From Nageia nagi (lineage: Eukaryota > Pinophyta), in NCBI GenBank assembly GCA_050084985.1, contig JBITNC010000001.1:69502001-69566000 (forward strand): 64,000 nucleotides of DNA. The letters run 5' to 3'. A program made the position numbers and the translations under genes. Shown here piece by piece: positions 49,001-58,000 of this stretch; the stretch's first letter is position 1; the number at the start of each line of letters is the position of its first letter. Below the pieces are notes generated by a model. It saw nothing but the letters and a program-made list of their open reading frames with translations. It searched no databases and was not told where the DNA came from.

Positions 49001-52000
49001 CCAAGTTCCCAAGAATGGGGGGATGCCTCCTCTGGAAGGGGAACACATTCCCCCATAACCCTGCTTATAATTGATCATGCAAAATGGGAGATAAGACGAG
49101 AGAAAGTTTACTTTTGGAAAGATAGATGGCTTAGAGAAAAACCCTTAATTAATTTTGATCAATTCAGGAATTTTGTAGTTTGAGCTATAAGAAATCAGGG
49201 GAATAAAGCCAAAGATTGCATAGAAGAAGATGGAGAAGGAAATTGGACTTGGAAAATTCAGAAGGCCCCAAATAAGCAGATTGAAGCACAATTGCAAATC
49301 CTAAGACAGAAATTAGTACAAAAAGAATATTAAGCCAGGAAAAGGAAATAACTTATTGAAATGGATAGGAGATAAGAAATGTGCATATAATGTGAAAGAA
49401 GCACTAGCAATTATGGACAATCTGGACTTAAAGAACAAATAAATCTAGGCTAAAGTGCGGGTTAAAGGCCTTATACCAAAAGTATGTTTCTGCATGTGGA
49501 CAGTAGCCCACAACAAAATCCTCACAATGGTTAATCTCAAGAGGAGAGGATTTCAACTTCCATCTGGATGCATTGTGTGTAAGAAAGAAGAGGAATCAAT
49601 GAATCAGTTATTAGATTGCTCGTATGTACAAGAAATATGGTCCAAACTGAAGCTAGAACTTGGAATAAATTGGGTGAATCCTGATCCGGTGATCAAAATT
49701 TTGGTACAGTGGACTCCTATTGCAACCTCCAAAAAGCTCTCAAGGCTGTGGAATATGATGCTCCTCCATATCTTTTGGCAAGTATGGAAGGAGCGTAGTA
49801 GGAGTATCTTTGAAAATTCAAACAAAAATGCATAAGTCTTTAGAGTGGCAATGATAAACTTAAAAGAAAATTATAATGCTTTCTTCAATGATGAGGCGGA
49901 CCAACAATTACTAGAGACAATCTTTAGTGGTTCATCATTTCATAACGTGGCAGAAGTGATTAATGAAGATTTATAAAGGATTAATGTCGCAAGGACAACA
50001 CCATCATACCTTGTAAATGATTGGTTAGATTTGCAATGCACCAAATTTTGGGCACATAGTAGTACCGCCAACTTACTCATGGGAATCAACTGAAGCATCA
50101 CTCAAACATGACAGAGAGGTACATCAAGAATTATTGTGCCCCAAGATCAAGCTTATTAAGGAAAACTTGCTACTACCTTGCATGAAATCACAATTCGTAA
50201 GATTTGAGTTCAAAGGCTGCAAAGTGGGGAGAACGAGGGATAGCCACAATTCCAAGATGGGAGGTGCATTGAAGCAGACAGAGCCGTCATCTACAGCATT
50301 GAAGCAGACAGAGCCGTCATCTACAGTATTGAAGCAGACAGAGCTGTCATCTACAGCTATAGCTATAGTAAAGAAAAATGTGAAGGTATGGTCCAAAATG
50401 CAGGAGGGGGTCTGATAAATTTATGGAAGCTTGTTTGGGGATTGACATGGATTTATCATGTAAGATAGCAAGGAGCTGGCAGGATGGAATAGTCAGAGTG
50501 GGAGAATGAAGCTTGTATTCACCACAGAGACTGTAGCACAAGCCATGCAGATGAAGAATAAAACAGATCAAAAGAGAGGGTAAATTGAACAAATTGAGTG
50601 AGATTGAACTTTTCAAAGAGCCGAATGAAGAATGGGCGAAGTATCAAATGGGATATGAAAGGAAATTGCTACCAAATACATGGTACGATGTGGTGGATGC
50701 TTTAATGTACTAAATTACTTTGGAAGGTGTTGTGACTAAACACTACACGCCCCAAAATTCTGCAATTTTGGGGACCCTCACTAACTCGTCTACATATAGG
50801 CTCATGTTTTTGTCTTCTCTAATTCAAGTGATTTTGTAAGAGCCTGGATATTATGTCAAGTTGTCCCAAGCTAAGTCTAATCAATCGCCCGGTCTTAGTC
50901 ATGTTGAACCAAACTCTAAAATTCCTCAAAAAATTGGTTTAAGTCTAGAAAACCAAAAAGTCAGTCTTAGGTGAACCAAGGCAATCTGGAGCGAGTCAGG
51001 ATGGAGTCAAGTCAAACTAGGCCATTCCTAGGGCTAGTGCATGATTTCAAAAAGACAAAATCTTGTCTTTTTGAACCATGTGACCAGGTCAAGGAGCACT
51101 CTGGACCAGAGTTAAGTTCGAAAAAAACAAGACAAGGACATTTCAAGGCTATCGCATGATTTCAAAAGACAAAAATCTTGTCTTTTTGAACCATGTGACC
51201 AAGTTGGGAGGAGTAATTAGGCAAGTTTGAGGATCAGGAAGTGAACCCCAAGCATCCAGGATGCTAACACATGCCTCAAAAAGACAAAATCTTGTCTTTT
51301 TGAACCATGTGCCAAGCCTAGAAGGGCTTCCTGTTTGAGCAACAGGGAAAATTTGACAAGTTATGGACCCAGAAACCTCAAGATCAGCTCAAGCAAACCC
51401 AAATGGGCTGGCGCATGATCTCAAAAGACAAATTCTTGACTTTTTGAGGCATGTGCCAAGCCCAAGAAGCCTCCAAGATCCAAGAAAGACAAAAATTTGG
51501 CAAAAGCACAAAGAAAAGAACATGCAAAAATGAAAAATTTGCCATCTGGAGGCTGTCGCATCATTCAAAAAGACAAAATCTTGACTTTTTGAACATGTGA
51601 CCAAGCTAGAAGAGCAGGAGAAGCTGTCGCACGTTTCAAAAAGACAAAATCTTGACTTTTTGAAACATGCACCAAACTTAGGGAATGCACAGGTTGAGAT
51701 GAAAAATGACATTTGACAAGCCTAGGTACCAGAAAGACCAAAAATCAGGAAGATCAAGTCATAGGATGAGCTTTAGGGTCAAGATGAGCAAGCAAGAGAG
51801 CAAGGATGGTCAACGTGGGAAGCATACTCACCCCCAAGGCTGGCGCATGATCCACCAAGACAAAATCTTGTCTTTTCTGGGCATGCGCCAAGCCTGAAGG
51901 TGCTCTGGAACCCCCATGTCTGGTCTTGGCCGACTGGACTTGAAATTTGATGCAAGAACACATCTTGAGGACAAACACATGGACGGCCATGGTGGAACTT

Positions 52001-55000
52001 TTCTCATGCTACAAAAATCCTGGATGAGGATTTCAAAGGACGTGTTGAGGCGTTGGGCCCACCAACTGCCTAGTCACATTATTTGTTTTTTTATTATATT
52101 TCATAATTATTTTGGAGAAACTTTAATTTAATTGTTAATAAATTTCCAAGTTTGTGATGGATGAGGATTTGCTCCCACAAACTTGGATGACATCTTGTAA
52201 TGCAATGTGGCATATTTCTATTGGACTATGCTTTATTCCTTGGAAATTGTACTTAGGGTTAGGGCAACACTTTGAGTTGCCACAAAACTGTATATAGCCC
52301 ATTTGGGCTCATTTGTAAAGGAGGAGACATTTGTGCAAATTAGGACACTTATACAATATTTTCAAACTTGCAAGTTCCCCTTTTTCGCAATTGTGATATA
52401 ATTTTCATGTAATTGAAGTGAGCATGTTCTTATTTGAGACTATGGATGTCATCATATGTTATTTCTCCATGCTATCTTAAGTGTTTGGATCATTTTGTAA
52501 ATCTTCTAAAAGGTGGACAAAAGAGTGCTTGCAAATCTTTTGAAACATTTTAAGTGGTGTGTGTGGTTGTAACATTCTATAGTTTGCACATTGGATTAGT
52601 GTCTTCGGAGAGAACTCGCATATGTCGTTTAACCTAGGAACTTCATTCCATGGTTGAGTCTTGCCCCATCCAATCTCACCTTTCCACCGCTTTAGCTTCA
52701 AGCTCCCCTTGTCGAGGTATTCGTGTTGTTGCCTCACAAGTCGGATTGGGAATGCTTGGAACCTAGATCAAACCCATGCGTGTCTAGTCTCCGAAATTCA
52801 CAATAGTCAGTAAGAACATTGCCTTAGAGCCCCATTCATATATCACAGTCTCTTCACAAATTTTTTCTTTATTTTTCCATTTTTTGTGCGGCTTTCGCAA
52901 CAAACTCCTTTTATTTTCTATTTTCTTTAAGAAACAACCTTACTTGGATTAGAGACCCGTCAAGTCCTTGAATAACAAATTTCATTTGAGTTAGAAACAA
53001 CTTTAAACATCTCCACCTAGTCACCTGAATGAATCCCTGCATCCTTCACTTTCTGACCTTTAAGGTAAACAATCCTCATAGCGGGTAGGGGTAATGCCCT
53101 ACCACTTAGGTGTTGGAGTCTTTCTACCAATTTGCAAGGGTGGGAAAGAAAAAGCCCCCAACAGAAGGTAGGCATAAGAAAATCATAGATTATCATTTTG
53201 GATTAATGAATCACTTTAGGAGGAACAAGAAGGTAAATTTCCCTTTCTTTGTCCTACATTCACTTCAATTGTCGATTGAAAAGTTTATGGAGAAGTAGGC
53301 CAAAGACCCCACTCCATGAATGTTTGTTACTTATAATGTATAAGATTAAACTAGAAGAAACTCATCTAAGAATGATGCAAGAAAATGAAGTAGCAATACG
53401 GGCTCGGAAGAGGTGGAAAGCTCTGCTAGAAACAGGAAGGGAAAGTAAATAATAGAGGACGTGGAGGAGGACATCCCAATTTCTAAATTGATAAAGAAGA
53501 AGAAACATAAAATGAATGAAACAGGTAGCAAGGGAGGAGACAAAAGATAAGATTCAAAAGAAATAGAGCAGTTGGAAAAGGAAGAACAACTAAGCAAAAA
53601 GACTGATGCAAAAGGGGAAAAAAAAGAGAACCCAGGAAGGAGAAGGAAGGCAAGGAGCTAGAGAGTACGTCTGTTGCATCCCAAAAAGATGCAGACAGAA
53701 AGAGAGTCAAATGCACAGCAAGAACACAAGTCCACAAATTATTGATTTAGAGAAGCACAAGATGGACATTAAACGTTTCGAAATTAGGAAGAGGAAACAG
53801 AATGTTAAAAAAAATTTCGTGAACACATGGAAGGATTCAGGGAAGAAAAGGGATTTTAAGCAATTGGGTCTGAGGCCGCCATAGAGTGCACATAATCATA
53901 ATAGAATGCTGCTTGACGCTATTCTAAGCCAAAAAGGGTTGAATCCTCTGTTTGAAGAGGTGATGACTGATAGTTAAAAGAATTCCGAGATGTAAGGTAT
54001 ATCAGACATTCTACAAGAAAGGCTACAAGGAACTTCATTTTGAGTTTGACGATGATGAAGATGATAGTGGAAAGCTAATCGACATTATCCGCTTTCCTCA
54101 TTTTAAGGCTGATGATACTGACAATATCTGAGGAACAAGTGGTATCTTACAACTAACTTTTTGATGATCACCCCATTATTTAATGCTACAGTGTTTTCTG
54201 TTGTTTTTAAAGAAGAGTAGGATTTCGCTTCAGTCTCCTACTGCTGCAGTTTGGTATATATACCTACTTTATGCTGTAAATATTGCTGTGAAAGGTATAT
54301 CTTTTGTTATTTTTGATAGCAAACAGCTATGACAATATAGCTGTAGCCATTTTGCGATGTAAAGGTTAAGGAAACCCTTTCAAAGCTCTGTAATTTTACT
54401 TAATAATCAACAAAAAAAGCCTCAATTTGAGAAATCTTTAGGATTGCTTATGTTGCAGGATAAAGACCAAATATGTTTAAGATTGCTTCTGCTGCAAGAT
54501 AAAGACTTTTGTTTGCTTATGCATCCAATCCTAAACAAGTGCCGAGTATACAACCTTAACAAGGACTTTTGTTTGTATGCTATCATGAACTGGGACTTGC
54601 AGCAAACTATTCACATGCAACCTCTTGGTCAAAAGCACACTGTGCAGATTCAATTTATGCGTTGAGTGTTGATAGATGACCAATGCTCAATGACTTTCAA
54701 AAACTCTAAGCGGCCTTTATTACTATGATCTGCAGATCTAAAATAGTGAGAATTCAAGGAGATATTTGTAGTTTATGTGCAAGGAGAATAAAAACTTCAG
54801 CCACCTAAAAGATTGGTCAATAATATGTTTTATCCAACAAAATTCTCTGGTATCAAAACCTTTTTCTTTCTCACAAAATCATGTATAATCACTTAATGGA
54901 AAAAAAATCAAACACGAATTCCACAGACAAGAAGCACTGGAGTCTTTGGAGTCTTTATCGACAGTTCAATATCTACAACAAAGTGATTATAACAGAAATG

Positions 55001-58000
55001 TGAAGCTTGAAAGGTATGAGAAAGCAGGTGTTATTATTGTTGTGTTTTGTAAAAGTTTTTGTTTAAGTTTGGATCATTCCATGGTTTTTCCCACTCAACT
55101 CAACATCTTCATAAACTCGAAAGAGTTTTAATGAATGTGTATTTTTTGTGGTTCTTGAGTCAACAAAAATTCACATGCCCTTACATATAGCCAATAGATA
55201 AATGCATCAAGAAAGGAGACAAGACAACTTTCTGGGGTCTTTCTTATTTTGTAGGTGGTTCACCATTTTTAAAGATGTAGATAATTTTTATAGCAAATTG
55301 ACTATTTTGTGACTCATTAATCAACAGAAAACGTGTGTGCCAAGAAAAAAAGCTCACCAACATCTAAATACATAAGAAAAGAGCATAAAACATAAAAGCC
55401 TTTTATTCTTCCCTCTCTTCAATGTGTTTATGAAGGAAACTCTTCAACCAACAAGCAACTGATTTCAAAAAAATAAAATGAACCTACAGTGCCAGCATAA
55501 TCATCATACATGTGAATAGCCAGCACAATCAAACAAATCTACAGTGCCATTACAACATAAGAAAAATTCCCAGCACAAACAAATAAATCAAGTAATCAAA
55601 AAAGCATTTATTAACAAATATGTGCAGAATAATAAAATGATATGACTTGGACAAGCAATACCAAAAAAATAGACAATGATATAGATGTTGATGTATGCAG
55701 CATTGAAGATGTAATACGAATTGGTCTTCACATAAGAGTTTCCAAAAAAATATTCTCAACCAAACTATAGTGGACTCCTATGCATTCATCTTCTGCATAA
55801 TAAACAACAAATCCCCTTCCCAAAATTCGTTCTTATCCTCGTGAGTACCAATCACAGGCCTAATATGCATAGTACTTGTACTAAACAATACGTTTGAGTG
55901 GAACCACTAAACCCTAGATAAGGTATACAAGATTACTTAAAGACAAGAAAGGTAGAAATGACACAGAAAGGGAAATTGACTATATGAATATCGCATCACA
56001 TGAAACTGCATCACAAAAATTTGTGTGTATTTGTAAGGCATCAGAAATGAAATGAAATATTTATAATATCTACTGACAGAAGTTATTTCAGAGCTCAGTG
56101 GAACCTTTTGAATAGAACAAATAAAACAGGTTGTGTGGAAGGTTAAGATAATTCATAAAAAGGCACATAAAAACTTACATTAATTTGAAGAGTCTCTCCC
56201 CTTGATGTGTCAACTATAAGCTCACTCTCTGTCACGGGATGGAGAAATAATGCTGTAAAATTGAAAACAAAATTAGTGACAATGCTCATCTTTTTCTATC
56301 ATTTCTGCCAGTTCAAAAAGATACTACTCAAACATGTGATTTATGACCAATCATGGAAGGTGTAATTAACACACAAAGTGGCAGGCAACCATCAGAAAAT
56401 TCCACTCAGAAGCATCTATGAATAAGTAGTAACTAATCTCACCCAACAAACAAAATGGATGTTTGTGTTCAAAAAAGGTTAACCTTCTACATAAATTAGA
56501 ATGGCTGTATTCTAAGGATATTCCCTTTTACAATATCCTTCACTTAACAGAGACAACAACAGCCAGATTCACAAGTTACATGCAAAAAAGTTTGGAATCA
56601 GCAATGACAAGATCAACTGTGTTTAGAAGTTGTACATTATAACAGCTTTTAAATTTACAAAAATGGATGATAACTCATTAAAAATGAAATCTAATGATTC
56701 CATACAAAATGATGTTTCAATGGCATCTGCTCTCGATATTTGTGCAAATTTACGGAATGCATGCAACCCAGTGGATCTGCACAGCCACTGACTAGGCAGC
56801 TGAGACAGCATCCACATGATCTTCTTACCCTAGAAAACATGTTTTTCTTTCTTGATTTTAGGCTGACAAATCCATTCACTAGTATTTTTGCAGGGCAGAT
56901 ATGCTTGGAGTGAGAAAGACTAATGTATATATGCTGGGAAGCGGTAGAAGATCAAACAACAATCGCAAGTCAACTTTCACACAGTAACAGGTCCCATCAC
57001 TAAAATGTAACAGGTCACTTGATATTTATTTCTAACTATGGGCATATCAACGATCCTTGGATACATATGGAAATATGCATAACACCAGTCTTATTATATC
57101 ATAGTTGGCATAAGTGGAGTTCTAAGGCATTGAAATATTATTCTCTTAACAGGTATGCTTAACAAGAGGTGGGGTTCTCAAGGTGTTATCTTTGCTTTCC
57201 TCATAGACATTGCTTCTCAAGGTTCTGAAGACCTTTGAATATACTTTGGAACCTTAAATTAACTTCATTTTTTTTTCAATCCATACCTTCCTACTTTCAG
57301 CTAGAGATACTTTTTGCAGATCTTCATATCCTTAGTGATATACCCAAAAAAGGATTTTGAATCAGGTCTTATTTCCAAATTTGATACAAAAAATAAACCT
57401 TCCTGACCTTAAAAATATATAAATAATAATGCACTTTTATTAAGGCAAAAGGGAAGGTAAAGAAACTCCAGCAAGAGTCAAAGCATGTTTAATCACAGCT
57501 CGGAATGTAAGGATAAAAATTCCAAGAAATTGACAGAGGATTCAAAATGAGAAGCTAGTTGATCCACAATATCCCAATCGAGTGACTAGGGTAGAACCGT
57601 AGAAGAATAATACGTTGGTAAATGATGAAGTGCCCTTGCAGACTGCGTTAATTGTGATAGTAATAAGTGGGAATATCACAAATATTTTTAATAAAAGGTT
57701 CTTCCCAAAGCAACTTGGAGCAACCAAAAATATAATTGGCTATTTGCTGGATATAAAGCAGTAGAAAATTCCTATGCTTAGATCCTACAAGGCCGCATTG
57801 AAATTTGCATCCAATGAACCCAAGCAAACCCTAATTTTGCGATAAACAGTGAACAACGTCCAGTACCCTTCGTTCGCATATCCATACTTTCATTGAGAGA
57901 GAGTGCTTCAATGAAATTATAAAAAGACCTGAATTTGACTCAAAATAAAATCAAATACTAAAACAAAACTTACACAACTCCGAGAAGAAGAGCAACACCA

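Larger units (their letters stand above)
46775..49985 (+). mobile_element. plant L1-type LINE, 5'-truncated, ORF2 decayed
   Basis: ORF2 similarity starts near 46778 (KVKRKLKQWNREVFQNI, the linker after the endonuclease) and runs through RT to a zf-RVT domain at 49450-49835. The endonuclease and ORF1 are missing. A hAT-like MITE is nested at 48731-49063. No poly(A) or target duplication was identified at the 3' side because the sequence grades into the next retroposon. Orientation is antisense to the host gene. Confidence 0.8.
50060..54415 (+). mobile_element. second retroposon with the YH-x-LNH-x-R protein, split by solo LTR C
   Basis: Two parts, 50060-50727 and 53164-54415, join across solo LTR C by its 5-bp target duplication. 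The right part encodes the same region as the insert at 4154-5637 (DYHFGLMNHFRRNKKVNFPF against GYHLAILNHIRW / KRVNVPYFLF) and ends in an A-rich tail (CAACAAAAAAA, to 54415). There is no reverse transcriptase of its own. The left edge is uncertain because LINE sequence ends only shortly before it. It could also be the 3' part of an unusual LINE. Confidence 0.5.
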
